Notes: generated from the letters alone by a model not told the origin. A DNA stretch of 64,000 nt from Prorocentrum cordatum (GCA_963575745.1 CAUYUJ010001425.1:445251-509250), one strand, 5' to 3'; shown: positions 22,015 through 32,414, counted from the stretch's first letter. Program-made: numbers and translations.

Positions 22015-23290
22015 CGGGCGGTGCCGTCCAACTGCCAGCTCTGTGGGTTCAAGGACGGCTCGCTCTTCCACAGGCGCTTCCGCTGTGAGGCGCATGATGC
22101 CTGGAGGCGTGACTACTTGGAGGAGCCGCTGCGTGGAGCCGCTGATCGAGTGGAGGGCCTGGGCTATCCCTTCACCGACCTGTTCGCCAGGGGCCTCTTC
22201 CCCGACGTTTCGGAGCTGATGGACAGGCCTGTTCGGCCAGCAGCGGACCACTTCGAGAGTACGACGAGCTGGTACACTCTGGGACCGCACCTCCACGGAC
22301 ACCACGTCTTTGTGGACGGCTCGGGCCTCGACCAGGCCTACCCGCGCCTGCGCACCGCGGGATGGGCCGTGGTGGTCTTTGACGAGGCCTACAGGCTGGT
22401 GGCGGAGGCGTGGGGAGCGGCTCCGATCGCGGAAGCCCCCGAGCAGCTGGCCAGGGACGGTGAGGACTACGCCGTGAAGGTCCTCACGTCGCAGGTGGCA
22501 GGGGGCCGCTACAGGCTTTACATTGACTGCATGGCCACGGTGCGCTGCGCGACCAACCCAACGGCGGCGGCCGCCGCCAGTGGCCAGCGAGCGCACCTGT
22601 GGGCTGGCCAGGCAGAGCAGCTGCAAGATGTGACGGTTGTCAAGATCAAGGCCCACTTGGGCCCCAAGGCGGTCGCAGATGGCCTCGTCTCGCAATTCGA
22701 GCTGGACGGCAATGCTCGCGCCGACAGGCGAGCCAAGCAGGGCGCGGCGACGGCCAGAGCGAGCCTCGATGACATCCGCGTGGTCGAGGGCTGCCAGGCC
22801 CTGGCTCGCCAGGCGGCGCGTTTCGCTGCCGCGCACGAGGTGCAGCTGTCGCGCACCAACATGCTCGACTCCATGGGCGTGGTGGCACTGAGGCTGATCG
22901 ACCTCGGGGAGTGGCCGCAGTGGCCAGATGAGTTCGAGGATGAGGCGGAGGGTGCCGACGGTGAGGCCGCGGCCAGCGCCCGTGCAGATGCGGGGAGCAC
23001 GACGTCGGAGCCCGAGGTAGTGCCCGCTGGACTTCATCCCTGGCGCGTCGGCGGGCACACTTTGCTCGCGGCGCCCATTTTCGTGGATGAAAAGGCACGA
23101 GCGGCCCAGCAGACCAGCGGCTGCCTCCTCTTTTGTACAACGTGCCGTGGGTATGTTTCTGACAAACGGGGTCGAGGACTCCAGGATAAGTGTCCAGGAG
23201 GCCCGATCCCCAGTGCCAAGAATAATAATTCCGCGTTGAAGCACTTGAAGCACCCCAAAGGGAACAGGCTTCTTGCGAGCTTGCGGTCGC
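22015..23290 (+). CDS. C-terminal RNase H and Cys-rich tail of a LINE polyprotein (partial)
   Basis: No stop across the region. It opens with a zinc-ribbon-like CQLCGFKDGSLFHRRFRC (22033-22086) and a short helical part ending ARGLFPDV. The RNase H domain follows: VFVDGSG (~22306-22326, first Asp), LYIDCMATV (third Asp, ~22517-22543), KIKAHLG (His) and ELDGNARADRRAKQGA (last Asp, ~22697-22744). The second acidic residue is uncertain (EDYAVKVL). The tail has FCTTCRGYVSDKRGRGLQDKCPGG, a second Cys cluster. RNase H removes template RNA during LINE reverse transcription. No RT is found upstream, so this is a 5'-truncated copy, as is usual for LINEs. No initiator Met is implied. Confidence 0.62.
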
Positions 23291-23624
23291 CCGTCGAGTC
23301 CGAGATCATTTTTTGGTCTGGGCATTTTCCCCCTGAGCCTCCTGTGGTGGCCCAAACGGGTGGCCCGACGGCTGCTGGCCCTAAGAGGCCCAGCCTCCTG
23401 GAAGTCTTGTCATCTTTCGGGCTTCGGCTGGCAGAGGCCCAGCGGTTGGGGTCCAGAGCCCTGGAGGCCAGGGCAGAGGCCCAGGCCCGTAGGGCCCGTG
23501 GTGTGTCGGGCCCCGAGGACCCCCTCAACCTCTTAAGCGTTGCCCCTGGGGCTGGGGCTGAGTCTGGGAGGCTTGGGTGGTCCCGAGGGTCGAATTCGTT
23601 AGCAGGACCCTTCTGGGTCGAGTC

Positions 23625-23706
23625 TAGCCTCCTCCTCCTCCTCCTCCTCCTCCTCCTCCTCCTCCTCCTCCCCCTCCTCCCCCTCCTCCTCCTCCTCCCC
23701 ATCCTC
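23625..23706. repeat. (CCT)n tract
   Basis: Pure to slightly interrupted CCT run after the LINE tail. Confidence 0.96.
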
Positions 23707-24235
23707 CGCCGTTCCGCCCTCCGCGCGTTCAGGAGACCCGTCTGGGGCCGCCTGCCCGCCCGGCCCGCTCAGCGCGGGCTCCCACGCTGGCGCGGACGGG
23801 CGCAGCCAGGGAAGGCCCAGCCCACGGAGGCTTCCCGAGGCGGGGGCGCGGCACGGCGAAGACGTGCCCGAGCTGGCACGCCCACCTCGAGGCACCGTGG
23901 CCCCTTTCGGCTCAGGGTACAGCTTGTATGGATGCGTTCACGCCAGCCTTCTCTGCCCGACTCCGAGAGGCTGCCGCTCACGCCGCGCGATCCGATCGCG
24001 CGCCTCCGAGACCCCCCCCCCCTGCGGCCAGGAGCCGTGCGGCGGGCTTTCCGAACTCAACGCGGAAGAGGCCTGCCCTCGGGCTCCCCGGACGGCCACC
24101 GGGCGGCCGCTCCCCGGCAGAGGGGCGGAGAGCCGCGCGGAGGGGGTGTGCACGGCAAGCCCGCGGTGAGCTGGGGGCTGCGCGGGAGCCACGCTTGGCG
24201 GAGCAGAACGCCGACACGCCACCAGCACGGAGGAT
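23707..24235. other. GC-rich, no gene seen
   Basis: Frames are open on both strands but carry only Arg/Pro/Ala-rich sequence. Confidence 0.5.
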
Positions 24236-24236
24236 G

Positions 24237-24400
24237 GGCCTCCTCCTCCTCCTCCTCCTCCTCCTCCTCCTCCTCCTCCTCCTCATCCTCCTTCCTCCTC
24301 CTCCTCCTCCTCCTCCTCCTCCTCCTCCTCTGTTCTCCTCCTCCTCCTCCTCCTCCTCCTTCCTCCTCCTCCTCCTCCTCCTCCTCCTCCTGCCAATCTA
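24237..24400. repeat. (CCT)n tract
   Basis: About 160 bp of TCC/CTT-interrupted pyrimidine repeat. Confidence 0.96.
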
Positions 24401-24404
24401 CCTC

Positions 24405-25235
24405 CTCATCCTTCATCTCCGCCTGCTCATCCACCACATCCTCCCCTCCAATGTACACAGCTCCCCTTTCTGACTGCGAATCACGCGACCCGTTGGCGGT
24501 CGGAGAGACATGAGCGCGATGGGAATGTATGGGTAGCATGGGTAGGATGCCAGATTTGGCGCGAGCGCACCTGGCTTGATTCCCTCTCTTTCTGCCCCTT
24601 CTTCTGGGCGATTGGGGGCCGATGCGTCCCCCCTGAGCCTATCCCCCCTCGTGTTGCCCCTGATCCTCTCTCCAGCCGAGCTCCCGCGGCTTTCACCCCG
24701 GGCCCGGGCGGCCCCGAACCACGCCCGCCAGGCGAACCTGGGGGGGGGGCGGGGGCGAACCGATACCGATACCGCCTGTCTCTGGACCTCTCCCGGGCCG
24801 CGTTCTGACCAGTTGGGCGTTGCTTCGTGGGGAGGTGATGGATGGGGGATGAAGAGGGATGTAGTTTTCGTGCCCCTGTTGGACCCTTCAGGGGCCCTTT
24901 GGGGCTCCTGAGGTGCACAACAGGTGCGCCCCCACCACTCTTTTTTTAAGCCCCCACTATTACGCAACGTCCGAATCAGGACTTCGAGGCGAATGTTGAT
25001 TGTGGTGACAAGGGACTTGTCGCTCTCTCTCTCTCTCTCTCGCCCACTGGGGCTGTCTTGTGGCTCTGTTTGGTCCGTCTTTGGGCGCCATTGGGCCATC
25101 TGGTGCTTTCGGGGGCCGTCTTGCGGGCCTTGTTGGGCTGCCTGGGGGGCTTCTCTTGGGGCCGTGCAGGGCCGTCTTGGGGCTGCCTGGGACCGTCTCC
25201 GCGGCACATTTTGGACCACCCTGGAGGCATCGACA
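24405..25235. other. No supported gene
   Basis: Mixed sequence with a short (CT)n run at 25020-25045 and several GGGGC-TTGGG-type short repeats around 25080-25200. Confidence 0.45.
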
Positions 25236-25237
25236 TC

Positions 25238-25609
25238 CTTAGCTGCCCCGATACGCAACACGCAGCACGTAGCGTGTTGACACGGAGCTCAACACGTAGA
25301 CTGAAAACGTAGGCCTGCCGCGATTCGTTCGCCAGGACGCGGGCCACTACGCTGAAGCAGCACGCAGCGTATCGGCACGGACCTTTTGAGCACCGTACGT
25401 GCTGCGTTTCACTACGGTCGGGTGTTGCTAGAAGTGCAGCTGGCCCAAGGTACCCCCAGGATTCTCGGGGTGGCCCAGACGGCCTCCAGGGCATCCCTCG
25501 CGAGGCCCAGAGGGCCCAACGGGCTCTAAAATGAGGCGAAAAGCTGGGGGCACCCTGGGCCAGGGGCACTTCTAGCAACACCTGATACGGGCGTACTGAG
25601 GCAGCTAAG
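25238..25609. mobile_element. hAT-like MITE, family A, copy 2, interrupted by MITE B
   Basis: Left end CTTAGCTGCCCCGATACGC (25238-25256); right end GTACTGAGGCAGCTAAG (to 25609). Without the inserted MITE B and one 8-bp duplicate the element is 199 bp, close to copy 1 (203 bp). Internal phrases AACACGTAGACTGAAAACG and TTTGAGCACCGTACGTG match the other copies. Target duplication of this copy is not convincing. Confidence 0.78.
25421..25585. mobile_element. Foldback MITE, family B, copy 2, nested in MITE A
   Basis: Ends GGTGTTGCTAGAAGTG and CACTTCTAGCAACACC are perfect inverted 16-mers. The wider inverted repeat covers about 39 bp (25421-25459 against 25544-25582). Flanks TACGGTCG (25413-25420) and TACGGGCG (25586-25593) form an 8-bp target duplication with one mismatch, as for hAT-type elements. 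Excising element plus one duplicate restores a MITE A right end of the same length as copy 3. Confidence 0.82.
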
Positions 25610-25773
25610 CGTAAGTCGGGTGTGTCCCCCTACAGGGGGATTTTCGACGAACAAATATAAGATACTAGCAAACAATTCCCAAATGGCCAAACAAATACTC
25701 AAGAAATAGTCCCCAGACTATTTTTTGACTATGTTTGAATAGTCCACCTGTAGAGTGACGGGCCCGACTTAAA

Positions 25774-25808
25774 GCTAAGCCCTGGAGGCATCGGCATCGC
25801 TTCCTCCT
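25774..25808 (+). repeat. 35-bp direct repeat, left copy
   Basis: Runs from GCTAAGCCCTGGAGG to CGCTTCCTCCT; identical to 26005-26039. The two copies flank MITE C and a short MITE A-end-like sequence. Confidence 0.9.
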
Positions 25809-25818
25809 GATACGGGCG

Positions 25819-25996
25819 TACAGTCGAGGCGTTGACCTAAGGACCCTAAATAAGGAACGAGGCCCCTTCTCCCATAAGTTAAACTTCGACTTCCCATCGA
25901 ACATGTAAGGAAAACCTTAGGCAAGGTGTGGAACAGTCAAGGAACACCGAGCCCCTCCCCAGCGAAAAGGGTTCCTTCTTCAGCGCCCCGACTGTA
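25819..25996. mobile_element. Tc1/mariner-like (Stowaway-type) MITE, family C
   Basis: About 178 bp including TA duplicates. Ends are TA-CAGTCGAGGCGTTGA and CAGCGCCCCGACTG-TA; the imperfect inverted repeat extends to ~28 bp. Flanking sequence with one TA removed reads GATACGGGCGTACTGAGGCAGC, which is present uninterrupted at 25585-25606, so the empty site is visible and shows a TA target duplication. Non-coding; a transposase source must be elsewhere. Confidence 0.82.
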
Positions 25997-26004
25997 CTGA
26001 GGCA

Positions 26005-26039
26005 GCTAAGCCCTGGAGGCATCGGCATCGCTTCCTCCT
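26005..26039 (+). repeat. 35-bp direct repeat, right copy
   Basis: Second copy of 25774-25808. Confidence 0.9.
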
Positions 26040-27165
26040 CTGGGAGCCCGGCCCGGAGGCGCAGCGCGTGCGGCACGGGGCGCCAGGCCGCGGCGTCGCC
26101 GGGCCAGCGCAGCAGCCCCGACGCCTCGCCCGCCAGGAACACCACCCCGCCCCGCGGCGCCGCCAGCGCCCGCCGCTGGCCGTCGGGGATCTCCACCTCG
26201 GCCCCGAGGGGCGCGACCGGACGGGCGCGCGGCGGGGAGGGCGCACCGCTCTCGCAAGGGTCGGCGATCCTCGGAGCGAGTGTTCGCGCCAGCGTGCGCT
26301 TGTCCACCTGGGCCCGTCAGTACGACGCGGGGAGCGTCATGGGGGCCACCAGCAGTGGCTGCGTGCTATCTGTGGGATGTGCCTGTTCGTGTGTATGTGG
26401 GCGCTCTGGAGCTTGCTACGGGTCCAGGGCGGTCACTCCTTGTCTTCCATCTCCTCCTCCTCCTCCTCCTCCTCCTCCTCCTTGTGATCCCCCTTCCCCT
26501 TCACCCCCCCCATGCTGTTGTCCTCCTGCCTCTCCTCCTGCCCCTAATCCTCGTCGTATCATCCCTGTGACGGAACGAGTCGACAAGATCAAGGCCTTCG
26601 TTGAGACAAGGTCCTCGACAACTACATCGAAGCACCCTGTATAAAACGAGCAAGAGAAGCAGCCGCCGCGGAAATGGGAGGAGCAGGAGGATGGCAATGG
26701 ACCATAATCTCAACATACAAGCAAGCGAACGACGAATGCATGCGATGAGGCCTCGCAAAGCGCCTCACACGAATGTGGGCAGCTTGCGCATCGACAATTA
26801 CATTCACGGGGCAGGCTTGCAGTTAACCTTGTCATATATCGAAGGACAAACCCTTACACCTCCTCCAAAGAGGCATCTGTCCTACAGAGGGAAGTTAATT
26901 CACCCCGCTCACTTGGTTGATCTATGGTCTCGAGAGGCCCCCCAAAGGCCTGCATGATGGCCCCAAGAGGGCACCAAGAAGGCAGCAAGCGGGCCCCAAA
27001 TGCATTCAAAACTGCCCCAAGCGGGCCTCAATTGGGCCCCAAGAGGCCCCCAAGCGGTCCCCAGAGCGTGTCTGCATGCCGATACACATCCTTGCTTAGG
27101 ATACATCGCCTAGTGATTTTTGTTCGATGGACTGGTGAGGATGCGCAAAGCGTCAATGATTACTC
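26040..27165. other. No supported gene; short CCCCAAGMGGGC repeats at 26945-27065
   Basis: Contains a short TCC run (26446-26485). The 26945-27065 stretch repeats GCCCCAAGAGGGC/GCCCCAAGCGGGC about six times at irregular spacing. Confidence 0.5.
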
Positions 27166-27169
27166 GTTT

Positions 27170-27445
27170 CGCTCCTCCTCTTCCTCTCACTCCTCCTCCT
27201 GCTCCTCCTGCTTCTCCTCCTCCTCACCCTCTTGTCCTCCTTGTCCTCCTCCTTCTCCTTCTCCTCCTCACCCTCCTCCCCTCCTCACCTTCTCATATGG
27301 ATTATTCCCCACTCCGCCCTCCTCCTCCTCCTCCTCCTCCTTGTCGTTCCTCCTCCCTCCTCTTCTTCCTAGCCGTTACTTATCACTCCTCCTCCTCCTC
27401 CTCTTCCTCCTCCTCCTCCTTCTCCTGCTCCCCAGCCTCTCTTTG
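27170..27445. repeat. Imperfect (TCC)n tract
   Basis: Pyrimidine-rich TCC/CTC/TGC run with interruptions. Confidence 0.92.
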
Positions 27446-27511
27446 GCAGCCTGTGTTAGCAACCCATGCGGTGGTCAGCTGGCCAGCTTCAGATTCCTCC
27501 TCTCATCTACC

Positions 27512-27565
27512 TCGCTTTCTTTCTTTCTCTCTCTCTCTATCTCTCTCTCTCTCTCTCCCTCTCTT

Positions 27566-27602
<37 letters not shown>

Positions 27603-27650
27603 TCTTTTTTTTTGTTTCTCTCTCTCTCTCTTTCTCTCCGACGGCTACCT
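27512..27650. repeat. (CT)n microsatellite with T-run/G core
   Basis: Same design as 8055-8273: CT runs around CTTTTTTTTTGTTTC. Confidence 0.95.
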
Positions 27651-27654
27651 CGCA

Positions 27655-28310
27655 CGAATGGCCGAGGCGGATGCCGCAGTCGAAGCCGACCAACAATTCA
27701 GCCTGGCCGACCAAGCCGCGCATGCGTTGACTGCGAGCTCGCTTGGGCGGTCCCACCAGCCGAGCAAGGTCAACTACAACCTACGCTTCACGGAAGGCCA
27801 CCCGAGCTCATCCCGGCCGCGTGGTCGATGATCCTTGGGAGGGGCGCTGCCCCGGTGATGACGATTTGTTGCGCCCTGCGCGGTGGTGTCGCGACGGTGC
27901 CGACGAACATGGCACCAACAAAATGTGGCTCTTTTCTTCGGCCGTGTCCGCAGGACCTGGGTTGTGCCTCGCCAGCGGCTCTCCCAAAGGATTCGAAATC
28001 GACGTCTTGTTCTCCATTGGTGGAGCCGTTCGTGCAGTTGTTGGTGAAGCTGGTGGCGAGGGCGCCGCGGCAGCCGGAGAGCCTGTGATGGCGGCCGAGG
28101 TGACACCGACGATCATGTAGCCCATGATCTCCAGGACGGTGGCGTGGACCGTTTGAAGTCGGCGCGGTGAGAGCCGATGCCGTGGTTGTAGTATCGCCTG
28201 TCGTGGTCGACGGTGTGGTCGTCGTCCTTGTTTCACCAGCTGTGGTCGGCGGTGCGGTCGTCGTTGTTGTCGTAACAGCTATGGTCGAGTTGAATGGGCC
28301 GCACACAGGC
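27655..28310 (-). other. Possible decayed Thr-rich extracellular-type protein (minus), weak
   Basis: A minus frame begins with a Thr-rich stretch (AVTTTTTTAPPTTAG, ~28300-28200) followed in another frame by VLEIMGYMIVGVTSAAITG. Thr-rich linkers are common in secreted dinoflagellate proteins, but the frame change, lack of a domain and GTC/GTT simple repeats make this only a possibility. Confidence 0.2.
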
Positions 28311-28660
28311 GTGCAACAACGTTAGGTGCAAGTGCGGTCGCTGGATGTGGCCGTGCATCGGCAGTGCACTGTCGTGGCAAGGCCTGGCAAGCCGTCGCGG
28401 TAGCGCACGTTGGCGGCCTGGCCTGGGCGCTGGCACGCTTTCGGCGGCCGCGCTCCTGGTGCAGGCACGCGCGTGTCTTGTCGTCGTGGCGTCTCGCGCC
28501 TGCGCACTACGCTACGCCATGTGGTGAGGTTCGGCGTCGCGCAGGCGCGTCTTGTTGCTTGACGTGACGCCGCCCTGCGTGGCGCGGCCGTGTAGAGGCG
28601 TCGCGTTGCGCAAGAGAGCGCGCCGCAAACGCGTTGCACGGCATTAGCGGGGCCGCGTAG
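28310..28660. other. GC-rich, no gene seen
   Basis: Only short GC-driven open frames. Confidence 0.5.
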
Positions 28661-28674
28661 TGGCTTCCTCCCCC

Positions 28675-28868
28675 CTGCCTCTGCCCAACTCACCCCACAT
28701 ACTTCTTCGTTCCTCCCTCCTCTTCCCTCCTCCCTCTTTCTCCTCCTCCCTCCTCATTCCTCCCTCCTCGTTCCTCCCTCCTCGTTCCTCCCTCCTCGTC
28801 TCCTCGTTCCTGCTTCCCTCCTCCCTACTCGTTCCTCCTTCCTCTTTCCTCCTCCCTCGTCCCTCTAC
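28675..28868. repeat. 14-bp TCCCTCCTCGTTCC minisatellite in a TCC tract
   Basis: The 14-mer recurs several times between about 28755 and 28850 within a pyrimidine-rich run. Confidence 0.88.
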
Positions 28869-28872
28869 TCAG

Positions 28873-29835
28873 CACGCGGCAACGCCTGCGGGGCGGACGC
28901 TACTACAACTATTCCACTGTGCTCGCCACGTGGCAAACGCCTGGGATGCGAAGAATGTGCTACCCCACTCTCCTCGCGACGTGGCAACGCCTGCGGGACT
29001 GGCAAACATAGGATTCCACGCGAATTGCAAGGAGGAAGCGACTGGGAAGCGAAACGCAGCTACTTCTCCACTCCACGACTCGCCACCTGGCAACGCCTGC
29101 GAGGCGGAACACATACTTGTCACTCTACTTGGGGATGTACTCACCCGGGTCAATCCAGACCCAGGTCAATTGGGCCTTGCAAAACCCTGCAAAATCATGC
29201 AAAACCCTGCACTCAAACCCGGGTCACTGCGAAAGATCCTGTAAAATCCTGCAAGATCCGGCGCCCAAGCCCGGGTCAGTGCGACCATGGCCCTGCAAGA
29301 TCCTGCAATATCGGGCGCTCCAGCTGACCCCCGTTTGCATCGACCCCCGTCTCAAGGCTCCCGATCTACTCGCCACGTGGCAGCGTCCGGGGAGCGAAAC
29401 AAACACTTACTGCTCCCCCCTTCTTGCCACGTGACAGCGGTCGGAAGGGGTGAACACATGCTACTGCACTGTACTCACCACGTGGCAGCGCCTGCGGGGG
29501 CAACAGAGCGGGGCGGCAACAAATGCTGCTCCTCTCTAGTCGCCACATGGCAACGCCACGTGGCAAGGCCTGATAGGCGAACAAGAATACTATCCCAGTC
29601 CACTCGCCGCGTGGCAACGACATGGGACGCGAACAGGAAACATACATCCACTCAACTCATCACGTGGCAATGCCGGGCCGAACATATACATTCCCACTGT
29701 ACACGCCACGTGGCAACGTCACGGGGACGAGCACAAATATCCCATTCTATTCGGATCGTGGCAACGCCGCGGGGCGGAAACACATAGAGCGCCACTCCAT
29801 TCGCAACGTGGCCATGACAGGCCGGCCCCCCCGTT
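28873..29835 (+). repeat. ~50-bp CACGTGG satellite, block 1
   Basis: Core CGCCACGTGGCAACGCC followed by GGGGCGAAACACATAC and CCACTC spacers. Cores lie near 28873, 28926, 28976, 29080, 29372, 29427, 29478, 29551, 29607, 29660, 29706, 29757 and 29805, i.e. ~50-bp spacing with gaps. Diverged monomers indicate an old array. Interrupted at 29135-29340 by another repeat. Confidence 0.85.
29135..29340 (+). repeat. ~60-bp repeat block inside the CACGTGG array
   Basis: About three units sharing CCCGGGTCA-TGCGA, CCTGCAAAATCCTGCA and CGGCGC; probably an insertion that then duplicated. Confidence 0.7.
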
Positions 29836-30067
29836 CCACCACTGTGCCGACGATTTCCTCACCCCACGGAATCCTGAGAACCGACCTCCTCCTACTCATC
29901 CTCCTGCTCCTCGGCCTCCTCCCCTCCTAGGATGCGCACCCTGAAACCCAACAAGTCTTTGTTTTTGGTGCAAACGCATTGCATTGCGTTGCGCTGCGTC
30001 CCTCTTTTTCCTTCCGCCCCCCTCCTCCCTCTACTCGCCCCCGTCTGCCGCGTCTTCCTTCCGATTC

Positions 30068-30215
30068 TCCCACCCCGCGCGCCCGCCCGCCCGCCGGCGC
30101 GCGCGCGCGTGCCCGCCGCCCGCCCGCACGCCCTCCCGCCCGCCCGCGCGCCCGCGCGCACGCCCGCCCGCGCGCCTGCCCGCCCGCCTTCCCGCGCGCG
30201 CACGCACCCGCTTGC
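30068..30215. repeat. (GCCC)n/(CGCG)n tract
   Basis: Almost pure G/C: CCCGCCCG alternating with GCGCGCGC. It separates blocks 1 and 2 of the CACGTGG satellite. Confidence 0.93.
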
Positions 30216-30615
30216 GCGCGCCACGTGGCAAAGCCAAGGGAGCAAAATAGATGCTGCTCCATTTTTTCTGCCTCGTGGCAGCGCTCGGAAAGGGGGGGGG
30301 CAAAATGTCACTGCGCTGCACTCGCCGCGTGGCGGCGCCTGCAGGGCGAAACGCAACTACTCCATTATAGTCGGCACGTGGCAACGTAACGGGGCGGAGC
30401 ACATGCTACTCCGCTCGGTTTGCCACAGGGCAACGCGGCGTGGCAAGGCCTTTAGAGGCAAACGAAGATACGATCCCATTCCGCTCACCACGAGGCAATG
30501 ACATGGGGAGCGGGCTAGAAGCATACCTCAGCTCGGCTGATCACGTTTCAATACAGACGTGCCGAACGTTTACAAATCCCACTCTGCTGGTCACGGCGCA
30601 ACGCCTGGTAGGCGA
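30216..30615 (+). repeat. ~50-bp CACGTGG satellite, block 2
   Basis: Cores near 30218, 30270, 30323, 30375, 30436, 30490, 30541 and 30592 with the same spacer phrases as block 1. Confidence 0.82.
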
Positions 30616-30694
30616 AAGTAAGTCAGATTGAGGGGGCCGAACGGTCATTCACTGTCCCTGGGTGCGTGGCTGAAGTGGGATTCGGCGGTGCGGA

Positions 30695-30740
30695 TTCTCG
30701 TTGTTGTTGTTTGTTGTTGTTTGTTGTTGTTTGTTGTCGT
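30695..30740. repeat. (GTTGTTGTTT)n short tandem
   Basis: Four units of GTTGTTGTTT. Confidence 0.92.
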
Positions 30741-30742
30741 CC

Positions 30743-31080
30743 CACCCGCAACCCGCCCCGCGACCCACCCGCGACCTACCCGCGACCCACCCCGCGACCC
30801 ACCCGCGACCCACCCGCGACCCACCCGCGACCCACCCCGCGACCCACCCCGCGACCCACCCCGCGACCCACCCCGCGACCCACCCCGCGACCCACCCGCG
30901 ACCCACCCGCGACCCACCCCGACCCACCCCGCGACCCACCCCGCGACCCACCCGCGACCCACCCGCGACCCACCCCGCGACCCGCCCGCGGCCCACCCCG
31001 CGACCCACCCGCGACCCACCCGCGACCCACCCGCGACCCACCCGCGACCCACCCCGCGACCCACCCGCGACCCACTTTCG
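30743..31080 (+). repeat. 11-bp GCGACCCACCC tandem array
   Basis: About 30 units of GCGACCCACCC with an extra C in some (GCGACCCACCCC). All frames on both strands are open; no coding inferred. The 11-mer also ends each 100-bp unit at 31080-31530. Confidence 0.95.
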
Positions 31081-31530
31081 ACCCAAACCACGTTCAAGGT
31101 ACAAACCACCATTTTCGGCGCCCGCGGCGAACTTTTTTTGCATTCCTTCCAGGTGGAGAGCCCGCGACCCACCCCGCGACCAACTCGTGACCAACCCGCG
31201 ACCCAAATCACGTTCAGGGTACAAACCAATTTCTCGGCGCCTGCGGCGGGCATCTTTTGCATTCGCTTCAGAGGGAGAGCCCGCGGCCCACCCGCGACCA
31301 CGTTCAGGGTACAAACCAAATTTTTCGGCGCCTGCGGCGGGCATCTTTTGCATTCGCTCCCGGTGGAGAACCCGCGGCCCGCCCGCGACCCATCCCACGT
31401 TCAGTGTACAAACCAATTGTTTCGGCGCCTGCGGCGGGCTGCTTTCGCATTCCTTCCAGGTGGAGGTGGAAAGCCCGCGACCCACCCGCGACCCAAACCA
31501 CGTTCACTGAACAAACCAATGCCGCACAAG
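31080..31530 (+). repeat. ~100-bp tandem repeat, 4-5 units
   Basis: Each unit has ACGTTCA-GGTACAAACCA, TTTCGGCGCCTGCGGCGGGC, TTTGCATTC-CT and GTGGAGA-CCCGCGACCCAC; ACGTTCA cores near 31090, 31210, 31300, 31397 and 31500. Confidence 0.9.
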
Positions 31531-31765
31531 CGCGGCGGCGGATTTTTGCATGCCGTCTGAGCCCGCAACGACCTCTTCAAGCCCCGCGCATCCACACCAG
31601 CCCGTCCAGCAAACTTGCCCTGACGAGTTGCCTTGATCAGAGAAGTCGGGGAACATAAAGTGTAAAAAGGGATTGCGTTGCCGTTATCTTGGGAAAGGAG
31701 GGGGAGACAGGAGGAGTAAACAGGGGACGCGGAGGACGCGACAGAAGAGAGGATGTAAGGAGAAT
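31530..31765. other. No gene seen
   Basis: Short unique stretch between the 100-bp repeat and the GGA tract. Confidence 0.5.
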
Positions 31766-31767
31766 GT

Positions 31768-32205
31768 GAAGAAAGAGGAGGAGGAGGAAGAGGAGGAGGA
31801 GGAGGAGGAATATAAGGAGGAGGAGGAGAAGGAGGAGGAGGAGGAGGAGGAGCAGGAGGGCGAGGAGAGGGGGAGGAGGGGGGGGGGAGGAGGGGGAGGG
31901 AGGGGGAGGAGGAGGGGGAGGAGGGGGAGGAGGATGATGATGGACGACAGCGGGAGGACGATGATGGAGGCCGATGAGGGGGTGGACGACAGTGGGAGGA
32001 CGATGATGGAAGGACGAGGGGGGAAGAGGGAGGACGAGGAAGAAGAGGAGGACGAGGTGTAGGAGGAGGATGACGATGAAGATGACGACGAGGGCGAGGA
32101 CGAGGGAGGAGGAGGAGGAGGAGGAGGAGGAGGAGGAGGAGGAGAAGGAGGGGAAGGAGGAGGAGGAGGAGGAGGAGGAGGGGGAGGAGGAGGAGGAGGA
32201 GGAGA
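31768..32205. repeat. ~440-bp (GGA)n tract with GAC/GAT interruptions
   Basis: Purine-rich GGA repeat, interrupted at 31930-32020 by GATGATGGA-type units. Confidence 0.95.
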
Positions 32206-32309
32206 GCGCCATCGACAGGGAAGGTGGGGGCCACGAGGTCTGCCGGCTCGACGACGCCCGCGTCGCCCGCGCCCGACCCCCACTCTTATCCGCAACTGCG
32301 GGGTGCTAA

Positions 32310-32402
32310 GTGTTACATTCGATTCGCTACATGACAACACCGCGGGCTGGGAACAACAACGCCGCCATTCCATTCGCAACGGGGCCACGACAGGCCGGCA
32401 AA
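32310..32402 (+). repeat. ~50-bp CACGTGG satellite, remnant block 3
   Basis: CCATTCCATTCGCAACGGGGCCACGACAGG at ~32363-32395 parallels CCACTCCATTCGCAACGTGGCCATGACAGG at ~29794-29823. Confidence 0.75.
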
Positions 32403-32414
32403 CACCGAATAACG

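Noticed and set aside
25230-25617. Target duplication for MITE A copy 2
   Set aside because: TCGACATC before and CGTAAGTC after do not match convincingly; only copies 1 and 3 support the 8-bp duplication.
28873-30615. CRISPR-like array of regularly spaced repeats
   Set aside because: The ~50-bp periodicity is a diverged eukaryotic satellite; spacers are homologous to each other and no cas genes exist.
30628-31560. 310-codon plus frame over the 11-bp and 100-bp repeats
   Set aside because: Repeat translation (Pro/Arg/Thr/Asp) that exists in all frames on both strands.
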